A stretch of DNA of 64,000 nucleotides from Strigamia acuminata (taxonomy: Eukaryota > Arthropoda > Chilopoda > Geophilomorpha > Linotaeniidae), in contig OX442315.1 of the NCBI GenBank assembly GCA_949358305.1, positions 3,224,001 through 3,288,000 on the forward strand. The letters run 5' to 3'. Positions within the stretch are counted from its first letter, which is position 1. Every line of letters begins with the position of its first letter. Both the position numbers and the translations under genes were made by a program. The notes under the pieces are model-generated. The model made no database searches. It saw only the letters and a list, made by a program, of their open reading frames with translations, and was not told where the DNA came from. Positions 1-11,360 of this stretch are shown here, piece by piece.

Positions 1-70
1 TACAACACAAAGTATGTCTCAAGACTATTCTTATTTAGTTGAAATTGTAATACTCATCACAATCTAGTAG

Positions 71-3000
71 CACGGTGGTCTAATTCATCTCATCTCTGTA
101 ACGAGGAACTTCATCTGCAAATATCCAATATTGTTAAAATCTTGAATGCCAGAAGAATATTCATTATTTATGAAGATTATAAGGGTACCAGATGTTGCAT
201 TTCTTTTTGTACACACCCAATATCAAAAATATTTATACCGTAGAAACAAAGTGCTTGTCAACATTGATTTCTAATCACTGGCTTGGAAAAATTGAAATGG
301 CAGCACGATTAAAGATCAGACCACCGTACAATTTTAATTTTGCTCCTTATAAACTCGTTGTGATATGGGTGGAGAAAACTGAAGTAACTAACTAATTGTA
401 TCACCCATTTCTAGTAATGATTTCATTTATTCAACTATTTTTCTGCAGCTGATAAAAAAATACGTTGGCATTAAAAATAAGTTACTTTTATTTATTATTA
501 AAAAAAAAATATTTTTACGTAAGAAGAGATCAGTTTTAACATATCATTTGCAAGAGCTGATTTTATTGAAACAAAATAAAGTCTATGTACTTGTACATTC
601 TGAGGATGATATTGTAAGTATCAACTTTATAGCAGTAAGTTCTAATTCTATATTTGATGTTAATTTAATTGTAGAGCTACAGCAAGTTTGCATTGACTTA
701 TCAGCAATCATATAATCGAACATTCAATCTTTTTGTAATAACAAACTTTGGCCTCCACTGTGCATTGCCACAGAAATGTGGATTTGAAATTATGAATGAA
801 GAAAATATTTTGTTGAAAAAACCAATTTTTGCCATGTGTTGTTTTAGCTCGGTAACTCAACTGAAATCTTCATCAAAAGAAATAACCTCATTTTTAATTT
901 ATTAAATAGAATAAGTTTTCAACAACAGGACTGCAGCAGAATATTGCAATTTTGTCAGTAATTGTCGAGCATCAATTCCAAAGTTTGCAGTAAGTACTAC
1001 AGGGTGACGAACCTATCTGAAGAATTAATACAGAATTAATAAATCTTTATGAAAATGATCTTTGCAGCCCATTTTTAAAAATGTATGATGAATACGAAGA
1101 TGAAAAAAGCGACAGAACTGTGAGTTGCAATATTGTATTTATTTCAATATTTATTTTTGCATGTTTTTCTATTCCCTGTGTTAGAAAACTGATATGGAGA
1201 AGTGGATAAAAAGTTTCACTGCAAAGGATGTGTCTACGTTTGATAGCACCGTTTTTCCTGCAAGGAGAGATTTTTGGGCATTTATTGTCAGAAAAAGCAT
1301 GAAAGATGAAGGATATTTATGGATGACATTTTTGCAACCATTTCCTTCAATTATTTGGATGTGCGTGATTTTTATATATTTGATCATTGTTTTATCTTTG
1401 TACTTAATTCGGAGATCCTCAAAATCTGATACACGAATCTCAGGTATTTTAAATTTGTGGTTTAGATAGCACTTTCCCACAATCCTGTGCACTGTTGGTC
1501 AAAAATCACAATTCCAGGTATGAACATTTTTTATTTTCAGTTAGGACTCTTCTTCAAACGAAAAACATGTTTGTTATGATCCTGTTTTTTAGCTACAATG
1601 CTTTCTTATACTCATCACTTACTATCAGTCCAACTCGTGACCGGTACAATGACATTGAAGAATTACTTTCTGATGGTGATATCAATTTCTTTGCATTGGA
1701 TCACATGCAACAATACATTCTGGTAATAACGATTTAATTTACTTAGAATTTACATACCAGTAACAACATTTAATTAAGTGTTTTTTTTTACTGTGTGTAT
1801 GAACATTTCAATTTGATTGATTATAATTAATAATAATTAATATTTAATCTTCTTCAATGGATTACACAAGATGGCATCCTTTTTTGATCCTTGGTCATGG
1901 TGGACAAGATCTTATCCACCATGTTCAATGTGAGATCAGAGTGCCGTACTAACAGTGAGAATATTTAATGGAAAACATCTGTCGGCCAAAACTCACTTAA
2001 GGCAATTAGCGTGGTGGCCAAATACACGTGTGCCAAGTAGCGCATATTCTAATGGACATAACTTTTGGCCCATTTAAGTTAAAAATTCATTTTTTTAAAA
2101 AAATAAAGCCCAATGTTTGTTCTTTAAGCTACATTTATTTGTTTTGATTAGAAGCATTTTTTAGGGTTTGAATTTCACCATTTTATTTTTTTCAACATTA
2201 AAAAATACATGCGGCCCAATACACATGGGTGCGGATAGTAGCAAAAATTATAAATATATGACCATCTGCTCCTGCGCACTGATCACTCGCCTGCAGCGCG
2301 ATGCACTTGTGCAGCTGTTGCGCCTCTCGTGTTTCTCTGGCACACCTGTTGCAATCCTCCGCAACCAAGTAGAGCTATATGGGCCCTTGATTAGTGGAAT
2401 GGAGTCCCGGAAGTGATTCTTTTGTTTTGAAATTTTATTAATTTACGTGAACGTAGAATAATTATATTGATCACTGATGAATGCTAGTTCTGAATATCTT
2501 GGTCGTGAGGAGCTTTGTGATCCAACACATTGAAGACAATTTTGTATCATAGACGGTTTTGACTAAAAAAAAATTGAAATAAGCCTATATTTTATACAGT
2601 AAAATGTTTTATTGCTTTTTGCGTTTGAGACAGTTATAACCATTCCTTGTCATCTGCTTACAGGATTCAGAGCAAAACATTGCCAAAAATATACAGCAAC
2701 GATTGAGAAAAAGTCCCAATAATGGATCACTAGCATATATAATAGGAAATACAGAAATGGAAACTAAACTACTTTCGAGTGATAATAATGCTATAATTCA
2801 AACGTTCGAGCATTCACTGTTCATATTCGGATCCAAATGTGAATACTCAATTAAAAAAATCCCTTTACCTATTTCAACATATTTTTCATTTGCCAAAGGA
2901 TCAAAACATTTGGAACTATTTAATCAAAAGTAAAATCAACAATCAGATTTAAAAAAAGGAAAATTTCAAAGGAGTTAAATATATATATTTTTTTTACATT

Positions 3001-3387
3001 CCCAGACTTTTGACGTTACTCGAATCTGGAATCCTCCCTGAAATAGCGAAACATGGAGAACTACAAAGTCTGTGCAAGCCAACAGAAAACGAAGAAGTGA
3101 AACCCATTTCTATCAAACACACCATCACAGCATTCCTTATTCTTCTTGGCGCTATTTTTTGTTCTGGAATAGTCCTCACTTTGGAAGTGTGTTTCTTCAA
3201 ACTTTCACCTGCTGATAATGCTCGCGTGATGAAGAAACGTAGACGTAAAAGAAACCGCAAATTTCAAACAATCAGTGGCGGTATTGGCTTCAAAATGTTT
3301 TCGTTTCCAGGGCCGCCGCAACGAGGTGTGCAAGTCGTGTACCGGACAAGGGCCCCACACAAGCGGGGCGCCGTCCGTCTGCCATGA
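71..3387 (+). CDS. Ionotropic receptor (IR/iGluR-type), 5' end outside window
   Basis: Predicted ligand-gated cation channel of the ionotropic receptor branch of glutamate receptors, a plasma-membrane chemosensory or synaptic protein. The clearest exons are about 71-184, 244-383, ~675-850, 1185-1443, 1541-1722, 2664-2929 and 3006-3387; junctions 184/244, 1443/1541 and 2929/3006 keep frame with GT-AG borders. Exon 1185-1443 has a hydrophobic M1 segment beginning FLQPFPSIIW. Exon 1541-1722 has M3, ending LYSSLT. Exon 2664-2929 carries the IR-type S2 signature SFAKGSKHLELFNQK, which continues into LESGILPEIAKHGE in the last exon. That exon also holds M4 (AFLILLGAIFCSGIVL) and a basic tail. The amino-terminal part lies upstream of the window. 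Exons between about 449 and 1130 are uncertain. The intron 1723-2663 holds only AT-rich sequence and repeat scraps. Family assignment is fairly sure; subtype and ligand are unknown. Confidence 0.75.
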
Positions 3388-4889
3388 GTAAAAAATATTG
3401 TCGGCATTGTTAGTTTTCATAAATAAACGTCCACACATCACTTTGATAAACAAACAAACTGGTATATTGTCCAAATGGTTTGAAATTACACACAAGCGCT
3501 TAGAGCTGATTTTCACCGACAATCAACAAGTTCTAACAATCCCACAATGCAATTCAACTCAACATTAATAATAACAAACTCGTTCCACAAATCAACTTAA
3601 TCTCTAACACATTAATTGTTGTAACAAAACTCTCTAACAGACATTTTGCTAGGCACGAACTTAATAAGTGTAATTTCGGTGCCCCAGTCAAAACAATAAA
3701 CATGGTGCAATAACTCTTGCACCGTTGCACATAATACTGTATTTATACATCTGAAAATTACATTTTTATTCTTTAACGCTGTAGACTAGAAAAACGAATT
3801 AACATGCAAGTCTATGGGAAAACAGTGGCGCCATCTATATTTCAAAGTTGGCGTGAACTAGGGGTTACAAACCCTCTTAATATAGCTCTGAATTTTTAGT
3901 TTTTATAAGTAGCAATTATTTGTTACTCGTTTTTTCAAAATAACATTAAAATACGCTTACATACTCAAAACAGCAAAATTATATATCTCAATTTATTCAT
4001 TCCGCTAATTATACATAATTTTTGTCACTTGTGTTTATTAACATGTTTTTAAAATGAAAACATAAATTATCTCCGTCCAAAAATGGGTCTTTGTAACAAA
4101 TACTTGTTTGTGTAATTTCAGGACGTTTTTTATGGATTTGTATCCTGGTGGTTTGCCAAGACCATAAGTCAATAAATTCTACTAACACATTAATAAATTG
4201 TTTAAATAAAATGTCCTAGGCAGTTTGAGAAATGAGGGAGAGAATGCATTTGTTCAAATTCAACAATGATTTATTTTGACAATAAAATAGGACTCGTTTG
4301 GATCCAGATCCGCGTGGTTCCTTACATTAATCTTTGATAAAAATGGAATGGACTTACAGTTTAGGCACTGAATTCTTCCTTATTGGATTCCACAGCTTGA
4401 AATCTCGGTCCACGTTGTTTGTGGACGGATTCGCGGCACGAAAACGTCGTCCTGGATGCACGCGGGTCGTAAGAACGTCTTCTACACGTTCCGTTTGTCA
4501 GAATCCATTTTGGGGAACGTCTTGGATGTTCTTTTACCGCGTTGTCGAAAGGAAAAATGGCCGAAAGGGGCAGCCACAAACAAGCAAGCACACAATTTTA
4601 TTTTATTTCATATTTTATTATTATTATTATTATATTTCTGAATACAGTTATTTCATCAAAGTTTTCTACTTAATTCCAACCGTGAGATTTTCTTCTACCT
4701 TCTTTCTATCTGCACACATTCACTGGCGTTGACATCAAAATCTCCTTTCGCTACATCATCACCAGACTTGTCTATGGATACTGGACAACCGATTGTCCCA
4801 GCCGGACTCGTCGACGTGGCCGGCAGGAGAACTACTAACTGACAAATGCGGCGCAAACACTCAATTTTGGAACTATTTTCACACATGTC
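3388..4889. other. Intergenic, repeat-containing, no gene seen
   Basis: AT-rich sequence after the IR stop codon. The stretch at about 3950-4200 resembles 26600-26740 and 33410-33500, so it belongs to a dispersed repeat. A minus-strand open frame at 4361-4591 lacks an ATG. Another at 4695-4886 has an ATG and 63 codons but no recognisable motif. Neither is called a gene. Confidence 0.4.
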
Positions 4890-5294
4890 TTAATTATCGA
4901 GAAACTCGGGAACATCGGTCATTTGAAAACCCTCGAACCCGGGTTTAAGCACACCGAACCGAACACTAGATCCGAAAATTACTCGCGAGAAATTAAATTC
5001 GGAACCAAAAGAATCACAAGCTCCGAACAACTGCGTGCCCAAACAAAACTTCTTCCAGGTTTTCTGACCAACCACACCGAAGCAAATACTCGCGAACTCG
5101 ATCTTCTCGAAGCCCTTCGCATTAACGCTGAGTTTCTTCACCATTTTAACATCTTTACACGACACTTCAAAAGCTTGCAGTTTGTTCGCCTCGATTATTT
5201 TACTGTAATGTGTTACGACGTCGCAATGGAACAAGACACTGCTCCGCGGTATTTCTTTCACGAACTTTGCGCCCGACGATGTCTCGAATGTGAG
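4890..5294 (-). CDS. Unrecognised exon, terminal part of a hypothetical protein
   Basis: Minus-strand open frame of about 134 codons ending in TAA at 4890. It opens directly after a plausible splice acceptor (a pyrimidine-rich run then TAG, reading leftward from about 5297), with an in-frame stop just upstream, so it is read as a 3'-terminal exon. The translation is ordinary in composition, with scattered cysteines and phenylalanine/glycine-rich stretches such as EFNFSRVIFG and VRFGVLKPGFEGF. No family is recognised. It lies about 100 bp downstream of the EF-hand ORF on the same strand and could be a later exon of the same gene, but I found no matching donor. An overlapping plus-strand frame exists and is judged a shadow. 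Confidence 0.35.
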   Translation of the reverse strand, partial: LTFETSSGAKFVKEIPRSSVLFHCDVVTHYSKIIEANKLQAFEVSCKDVKMVKKLSVNAKGFEKIEFASICFGVVGQKTWKKFCLGTQLFGACDSFGSEFNFSRVIFGSSVRFGVLKPGFEGFQMTDVPEFLDN

Positions 5295-5399
5295 CTAGAC
5301 AGAACACCTTTTTCGTCGATAATTAAATCAGTTGAGTTTGGATAATGGGATAAATTCGGGATAGATACCGAAAGCTTATTTGCGACATTATAAACATCT

Positions 5400-5984
5400 T
5401 TAAGCGTGGCGAGTGTTATTTTGTTTTGTTTCGCCTTTATCTTTCGCTTTCCTCCCCGTCAAATCGGAGTGATTGTCTTCGAGTCTTTCGCTTTTCTTCT
5501 TCTTCTTCCTCCTTTTTGCTCTTTTATTTTTTCTTCGACCGGTCGTGGACGGATGGTTGATTTCGTCGCGGGTTAAGAAACGATCGCTGCTGGTGTCCAG
5601 GCGTCGGAACTCTTGCTTGACGCGCTGGGCACTTATGTTGAGTCCGGTCGCGACTACCCAATAGAAGATTTCGCCGAGGTCGACGAGTCCATCTTCGGTG
5701 ATGTTGTCTAACTGCGACACAACTTCTTCGACCGTGTTTGCCTCGTACAGCGTTTCGTGAGGCAGTTTGAATGCATCCGAGGCTTTGAAGTGGCAGCGGA
5801 GTTTACAAACAGTCTTGCACTTGCAAAAACAACACGTTAAGACGTCGCATTGTTTGTCCACGCAGCACTCGTGGGTTGTGCATTCGCTGCACGGGAGTTG
5901 TCTACTTGCAGCTGACAGTTGTTCATAGACTAATAGCAAAACGAGGATGACATACTTGTACGTGATGAAGTTGTGTTTGAGTGA
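5400..5984 (-). CDS. Secreted cysteine-rich protein with EF-hand and lysine-rich tail
   Basis: Minus-strand frame ending at 5400. It opens at an acceptor near 5985 (TATATATACAG), so the start codon probably lies in an unseen upstream exon. The first residues form a hydrophobic stretch (YVILVLLLVYEQLSA) typical of a signal peptide. A cysteine cluster follows (CSECTTHECC, CDVLTCCFCKCKTVCKLRC). Next comes a helical region with a canonical calcium-binding loop DTSSDRFLTRDEI, with acidic or oxygen ligands at loop positions 1, 3, 5, 9 and 12, and a degenerate first loop around ITEDGLVDLGE. The C-terminus is strongly basic (RRKNKRAKRRKKKKK). A secreted calcium-binding role is inferred from family knowledge. 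No named orthologue is recognised, and the 3' end may include intron sequence. Confidence 0.55.
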   Translation of the reverse strand, partial: SLKHNFITYKYVILVLLLVYEQLSAASRQLPCSECTTHECCVDKQCDVLTCCFCKCKTVCKLRCHFKASDAFKLPHETLYEANTVEEVVSQLDNITEDGLVDLGEIFYWVVATGLNISAQRVKQEFRRLDTSSDRFLTRDEINHPSTTGRRKNKRAKRRKKKKKSERLEDNHSDLTGRKAKDKGETKQNNTRHA

Positions 5985-6801
5985 TCTGTATATATATAAA
6001 TGAAGTTTTATGCGTAGTAATGTGATATTGTTTATTGTTGTATTCTTATTACAGAGGGATATTGCGGATGTACGTGGTATTTAAGTAGATCCGTGAGAAC
6101 AAATCGATTGTGTTACACAATGCATTATATTGAACTATAAAATAAACAATTAACTGGCACGTTTTCAAACAAGAAAGGTTATTAATAAAATAATATAAAA
6201 TAAAATAATTGTTATAAATATTGCAATTTTAGGCCAACACTTGCTTTTTTAAACACTTATGTTTATTATTTTTTTGTACAATATTGGTTTGTCTGAATAG
6301 CGGGTGGTTTGTATTAGAAATAATTTATTGGCGTTTGGGAGTTTATAAAACTTTATTAACGTTTCTGGCAATTTATTTCATTTTTACAGCGGTACCCCCA
6401 ACTGAGGGATAATTTAAATGCATCAGGCCTGGATTATCAGTGTTGGTTGGTGTTTTCTCCACCAGAGTGGGTGAGCGGTCAGTTCTATGAAATTATAAAA
6501 AGGAGTAAGCACTTTATTTCTGTGTGCATTTATTTGTTTTTCACGAGAATGTCAATTTCAGAAATGATATACATTTCGTTAATGTATCTTATCTGTTAGG
6601 TTTTTGAATGATTTGGGATTGTTAAGCGTTGCAAATCCATTCATGCGGTGTAATTTCAGAAAAGCAAATAGAACTTACTGCTAATGAATAAAAATAATAA
6701 ATATTAAATTTTTTTAAAAAAACTTTTTTAATGCTTTAAAAATCAAAACAGATTTATATCTTCATCGTCACTTTCATCCACGTCTTCATCTACAGCAACA
6801 A
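5985..6801. other. Intergenic, no gene seen
   Basis: AT-rich spacer between two minus-strand genes. It should contain the 5' exon and promoter of the EF-hand gene, which I could not place, and the 3' flank of the LRR gene. The bases at about 6725-6801 just after the LRR stop read as its 3' UTR on the minus strand. Confidence 0.35.
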
Positions 6802-8163
6802 CTATAAATTCATCTTGAGCTGCATGTGCACATCTAGATTCATCATTGTAACATGAGCGACAATATCAAGAAATTCTGGAGTATCAATATTGATGCATTC
6901 AAATAAGCGTAATCGAGTCATACGATTGTCGGCTTCTAACAATTTCACCACCGAATTGACACCGACTGAATTACACGAATTGAGGCTTAAATATTGAAGA
7001 TTTCGTAGAGCTTTCGATTCGACAACTTCCCATATCACGGCGTCGGTAAGTGATTGACAGCGAGCTATATATAAGTTTTCTAAAGTCGGACATTGAGTCA
7101 GAAACATTTCCATTTGCGATTCGCTCAGAACGGCGTCTTCGAAATCGTCGTCGTCATTTAAATCCAGATGCAGCAGATTCTTGAACAGAATAAGTTGAGC
7201 CGAATCCCGGAAGTGCATAGTGTCGACAATCGTACAATTCACCAAGCATAATATCTCCAACATTGGACAGGAGCGACCGGCAAGTCTAATGTCCACCAAT
7301 TGAAGATCGTAGAGAGATAGAGTGGTCAATTGTTGCATTATGTCGTGCTTCATGACTGTACTGATGTTTAACGATGATTCTTGACACAATAAAAGATGTA
7401 AATTGTTTAGATTTGGGAAAATCGAGGTGAGAATGGTGAAATCTTGGTCATCTAGTATCCTTATCTCGGTTGTTTCAATGCAATAAGTGCGCAATGTCTT
7501 GTTTACTACGAATTGTTGTTTTAACAAGTCAAGCAACAACAGTTCATCCTCAAAATTAATTTTAAATTCTTTTAAGAGGGGCAATTGGTTGAGAATCATA
7601 AAGAACCCCTCGGGATGGATACCAGTGCGAGTGAGATCCAAATAGTCGAGTTGTGGACAAGCGCTTAAGCAAAGTGCACCGATTAATGTGACGTGAACGC
7701 AGAATGAGAGATCGAGGTGTTGCAATGACGCACAATTTGCGGCGATTTCACAAACAACTTGGTCGGTGCATTCCGCTCTTTTTGTCAAACTCACGCGTTG
7801 AAGTTTGGGTAATTTTTGCACCAGATTGATGAGAGATTCGGTTGGAATGTGCAGATCGGATTCCAAGTCCAGATGAACGAGGTTGCGGGCAACTCGGCCC
7901 ATTTTGTCCAGTAAGAGATTCGCGGGGAGATCGAAAACGTGCAAATGCGACAAGGATATTGCGCCGGGATGAACGAAGATGTCGGTATTCAAACGCGGGT
8001 GGGTCGGTTTGATTCGACGACATATTTGTTGGAAAACGTCGTTAATAATTCGATTAGGTTGATAATTCAACAGTTGATGTTGCAGCTCCGAATTTGACAA
8101 ATTAGTGGTCAATTTGTTTAAACACAAATCGCGGAGGCTGGCTGCTGATTTTCGGTAGGGCAT
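6802..8163 (-). CDS. ZYG11/ZER1-like leucine-rich-repeat protein
   Basis: Single open frame of 453 codons. The start is the first true ATG (8161-8163); the frame is open a little further upstream but has no ATG there. The N-terminus reads SLRDLCLNKLTTNL, close to the VHL-box segment that opens ZYG11/ZER1 proteins, the substrate receptors of Cullin-2 ubiquitin ligases. Leucine-rich repeats follow, for example LQHLDLSFCVHV, LDYLDLTRTGI, LENLYIARCQSL and LQYLSLNSCNSV. The armadillo-like C-terminal half of ZYG11/ZER1 is absent, making it shorter than the usual family member of roughly 700 residues. It probably acts as a ligase adaptor in nucleus or cytosol, which is inference. Broken relatives occur at 10646-10900, 23955-24200 and 24950-25213, so this is a locally duplicated family. 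Confidence 0.65.
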   Translation of the reverse strand: MPYRKSAASLRDLCLNKLTTNLSNSELQHQLLNYQPNRIINDVFQQICRRIKPTHPRLNTDIFVHPGAISLSHLHVFDLPANLLLDKMGRVARNLVHLDLESDLHIPTESLINLVQKLPKLQRVSLTKRAECTDQVVCEIAANCASLQHLDLSFCVHVTLIGALCLSACPQLDYLDLTRTGIHPEGFFMILNQLPLLKEFKINFEDELLLLDLLKQQFVVNKTLRTYCIETTEIRILDDQDFTILTSIFPNLNNLHLLLCQESSLNISTVMKHDIMQQLTTLSLYDLQLVDIRLAGRSCPMLEILCLVNCTIVDTMHFRDSAQLILFKNLLHLDLNDDDDFEDAVLSESQMEMFLTQCPTLENLYIARCQSLTDAVIWEVVESKALRNLQYLSLNSCNSVGVNSVVKLLEADNRMTRLRLFECINIDTPEFLDIVAHVTMMNLDVHMQLKMNL

Positions 8164-9878
8164 TGTTGATAACACAGCTGCGAATGAATGGAATGAAGTG
8201 TGTGAAGTTTGTTTTTAAATTTATAGCTGATTTGGTGAACGTAATGAAAACGTATTGTGGTGGTTGTCGGTAGTGGCTTCACTGCAGTGCACAAAGGCGA
8301 AGAAATCAAGTCTCGAGTTGCGTAAATGGTGAAATTTTGGTCGCCTTCGATTACGATAGACTGGAAGCGCGGCATGTTGATTGTTGACACCGCAGTTTAT
8401 GTTGTGTATTTAGACTTGATGAATTATGTTGGAAGTGTTGGTCAAGAAGTACGACATGTCGGCCATTGTAAACTAAACTAACTGATTTATTCATATTGTG
8501 ACAAACAGGTGGCGCTGCTCGTAAGAGCGCCGAAACGTTACAATTGGTCAAGATTGACCTTTGGAGTGGAACACTCCAGTTTATTGTTTAGTTGTCTGTG
8601 AGCCAACGACATCTTGTTTAGAGTGTATAAAAAGTTTGCGAGAGCATCACGAGAGAATTTAATTTTTAATTTAAGCTGTACAATATTCAATATTCAGGAG
8701 ATTAATCACTCACTCCTGGAAGATAGGTTGTGGCAAGATCGCAAATATAAGTATGAAAACTTTTTATTATAACTAGTTGTGCATGAAATAATTTTGGAAT
8801 AATTTTGTAGTGGTGTTATACGTACCGGTAACATACTTTTACATTTTTGCATTGCATGGTTATTTTGTAACATTGCTTTCCCATGTCGCCTCGAATGTTG
8901 CCCACCTGTTGATTGACAATTTTGAAGCATCAAAATAGAGATTTTTTATTAATTATTATTAATTAATTGGAATATAAAATTAGTTGGTTATGTTTCACTG
9001 ATGTCTCCTATGTTATAAGGTTTATCATATACATTTATTGTTTGTTGTCGTAAAATAAAATGGCAATGTATGATTGTGTTGCTTTGCATCTAATGTTGTA
9101 TTTCTATTTCCATTTCAGTCGTGAATGGCATTTAACGAGCAGGTATGTAAAACGTATTCAGTAGTGTCATAGAAATCGTAATTTTTCTTTAATTTTGTAC
9201 TGGTATAAATTATAATTTTAAAATTTTGTTTTTGTTTATTTTTTTTTCTTTGAAAGACCCGTGTTGGTGGATTTGTTTGTTTCAGAAAGGATTCGAGGAA
9301 TCGTGTGGTAATTGTGGCGAGATATCGACGAGATTGTAATAGCGCAGAAGGCCTGAACTTGTGACAACACAAAGATAAAAATAATGAAGGTAAGAGATTA
9401 ATTACGGGTAAATAAATAATATACACAAAATAAATAATATATTTATAGATTAAATAAAGGTTCTATCGTTTTGAATGACATTTAAAATTATTCCGGCGAA
9501 TTTATTTGGTTTTACATCGCTTTTCCAGCTAAGTTGGCGTTGTCTAGACGAACGAGTTCGCTTGGGCACATTGGGCACACCAAAAGTGTCTCCTATTCTC
9601 AAAAAAAGTGAGCTATAATCCAGGACTACTTGAGCACGACTTCGAGACGTCGACAACGAACGATAAGGACTTGATTGCCACCGTCCGGCGCGGCACACTC
9701 GAGACGGGAGGCTTTGTATGACGCGACTGCCGAGCAATGGCGCGCGCCTCGCTCTCTCGCTCTCCCGGACGGCGAAGGTAAACCAACAACACCTCGCTGC
9801 TTTTATACTTTTATTCGTTCGTACCTTCGTATATCTAACTAATTTCTCTCATTTATTAACCTGAGAGGTTACGAGACC
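8164..9878. other. Upstream region and intergenic, TATA-like box at 8626
   Basis: The part next to the LRR gene (8164-8270) is duplicated beside the Aurora hairpin. At 8626-8634 TATAAAAAG is followed about 25 bp later by CGAGAGAA. This could be a plus-strand core promoter or part of a solo LTR, because 8562-8595 resembles the start of the 187-bp LTR at 54111. A CpG-rich stretch at about 9600-9780 has a minus-strand open frame without ATG. No gene is called. Confidence 0.3.
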
Positions 9879-9921
9879 ATGGTCAGAGTGTCTGCCAGGC
9901 AAGTCCTGAGCACATCGCACG
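9879..9921 (+). CDS. Possible first coding exon (weak)
   Basis: An ATG in a good initiation context (GACCATGG) opens a 14-codon frame, MVRVSARQVLSTSH, that runs into a strong donor (G|GTGAGTGTC). It lies just downstream of the CpG-rich stretch, as a first exon would. I could not find a following exon before the Aurora inverted repeat, and the peptide is too short to assign. It may instead be a remnant of the duplicated gene that supplied the hairpin. Confidence 0.22.
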
Positions 9922-10152
9922 GTGAGTGTCGATTCTGCTTTCTTGTCGATGTGGTCCTTGTTCGATTTCATTATTGTTATGGCATTGTATCAACAATTTG
10001 CCGTTATCACACTGTGAGAAAATAGGTTGAAATGATTTTGCTGCAATTTTATTTTTTAAATTATTTTTTAATTTCAGAAATAGGGTACAATTGCAATTGT
10101 GGAACTTGCTGTTTTTTTTATTTGTATTGCTTATTAGTTTTGGTGCATAGAT

Positions 10153-10637
10153 GTAGACGGATAACTAATGTCCAATCCCTTAATTCGCAAATAAGTATCT
10201 AGAGGGGCGGTTTTCCAACCAATGATTCGTAGCATCAAACGCCAAACCTCCACAGATCAACTCGTTCGTCATGCGTTTTTCCTTCAATCATCTCCGGAGA
10301 AAAGTAATCAAGAGTGCCGCACATCGTTGTTCGCCTGCAGTTTAAACAGTATTCAATTAACCAAAGTTCGAATTTCAATTCAAGTTTCTTTGAATTCAAA
10401 TTCGAACTTTGGTTAGTTTAATATTGTTTAAACTGCAGGCGAACATCGATGTGCGGGACTGTTAATTACTGTTCTCCGGAGATGATTGAAGGAAAAACGC
10501 ACGACGAACGAGTTGATCTGTGGAACTTGGGCATTTTATGCTACGAATTATTGGTTGGAAAACCGCCGTTTGAATCGGAAGACCCTCTAGATACTTATTC
10601 GGGAATTAAGGGATTGGACACTGGTTATCCGTCCTAC
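10153..10637. repeat. Long near-loopless inverted repeat (Aurora-derived hairpin)
   Basis: Left arm about 10153-10385 and right arm about 10388-10637 are reverse complements with roughly ten percent difference and almost no loop; the axis is near 10384-10390. Matching blocks include CCAAAGTTCGAA at 10361 with TTCGAACTTTGG at 10401, and GCCTGCAGTTTAAACA with TGTTTAAACTGCAGGC. The left arm lacks about 12-15 bases present in the right arm near 10575. A transcript crossing it would fold into a hairpin of about 230 bp. Confidence 0.85.
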
Positions 10638-10648
10638 GTCACTGAAGG
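10432..10648 (+). pseudogene. Aurora kinase fragment (activation loop to subdomain IX)
   Basis: The right arm reads CRRTSMCGTVNYCSPEMIEG, then [18 protein letters not shown], then VGKPPFESED. This matches Aurora family kinases over the activation segment (RRTxxCGTxDYxxPEMIEG), the HDExVDLW motif and the following helix. It continues through GYPSYVTEG and then switches abruptly at about 10648 to sequence copied from the ZYG11-like gene's 5' flank. No ATP-binding lobe, HRD or DFG motif is present nearby, so it is a fragment and cannot be an active kinase. The left arm carries the same fragment in reverse. Confidence 0.75.
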
Positions 10649-10910
10649 CTGGCTGCCGGTAGGGCATTGTTGACAACACAGCTGCGAATGATGGAATGAA
10701 GTGTGGGAAGTTTGTTTTTATATTTCTAGCTGATTTGGTGAACGTAATGAAAACGTATTGCGTATTACGTCGAGGTGGTGCAACGCCGGGCAGTTGGCGC
10801 CGATTTCGCGAACAAGTTGGTGCAGCCAATCAGAATTGTTCGCTCCGCTCATTGCAAATGGCGATTATTTTGTTGCAGAAAATAACGTATTTGGATTGTG
10901 CACTTTGATG
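10646..10910 (-). pseudogene. Duplicated scraps of the ZYG11-like LRR gene and its 5' flank
   Basis: The stretch from about 10649 to 10760 repeats 8140-8260 (start codon region and upstream flank) in the same orientation, including GTAGGGCATTGTTGACAACACAGC. A second block at about 10770-10830 resembles the LRR coding region near 7715-7770. The two blocks are closer together than in the parent, so internal sequence was lost. It has no usable reading frame and abuts the Aurora hairpin. Confidence 0.55.
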
Positions 10911-11154
10911 ATCGAAGAGACGTTTTCTGAGGTCGAATTTCAAGCGGAAACTCGAGTCAGGATTTGCCAAAGTAGGATCTGCTTTTAAATTCGAATGCGA
11001 GATCACCGGACAGACATTGCCTTTATAAAAACGAATTTGTAGTTATAAGAGAAAAATGCAGCCCACAAAACTTAATTTAGCATTTTTTCCTTAAACTATT
11101 TTTATACCGTATAGTCTTTAACTGTAAGGGAAAAATGCATCCCGCAAACTCTCT

Positions 11155-11360
11155 ATTGTTAATAATTTCTGCTATGTTTTGAAGGCAAAATTAATAACAT
11201 GAATTGAAATTGTTAATAATTTCTTCTATGTTTTGAAGGCAAAGTTAATAACATGAATTGACATTGTTAATAATTTCTGCTATGTTTTGAAGGCAAAGTT
11301 AATAACATGATTTGACATTGTTAATAATTTCTGCTATGTTTTGAAGGCAAAGTTAATATG
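11155..11360. repeat. 54-bp tandem repeat, about 3.7 copies
   Basis: Units begin at 11155, 11209, 11263 and 11317 with ATTGTTAATAATTTC and contain GTTTTGAAGGCAAAGTTAAT. Related single or double units occur near 12580-12760 and 27055-27210, always just upstream of the block containing GTGTGTCAAGCAGGCAGG. Confidence 0.75.

Noticed and set aside
5473-5664. Plus-strand frame opposite the EF-hand gene
   Set aside because: Poly-Ser/Leu/Phe composition is the complement of the lysine-rich tail on the minus strand.
9450-9737. Minus-strand frame with a mitochondrial-presequence-like start
   Set aside because: It has no ATG at its start, lies in a CpG-rich stretch where long frames are expected, and shows no family motif.
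10449-10673. Aurora kinase as a functional gene
   Set aside because: Only the activation segment and following helices are present; no ATP-binding lobe, HRD or DFG, and the frame runs into unrelated sequence.
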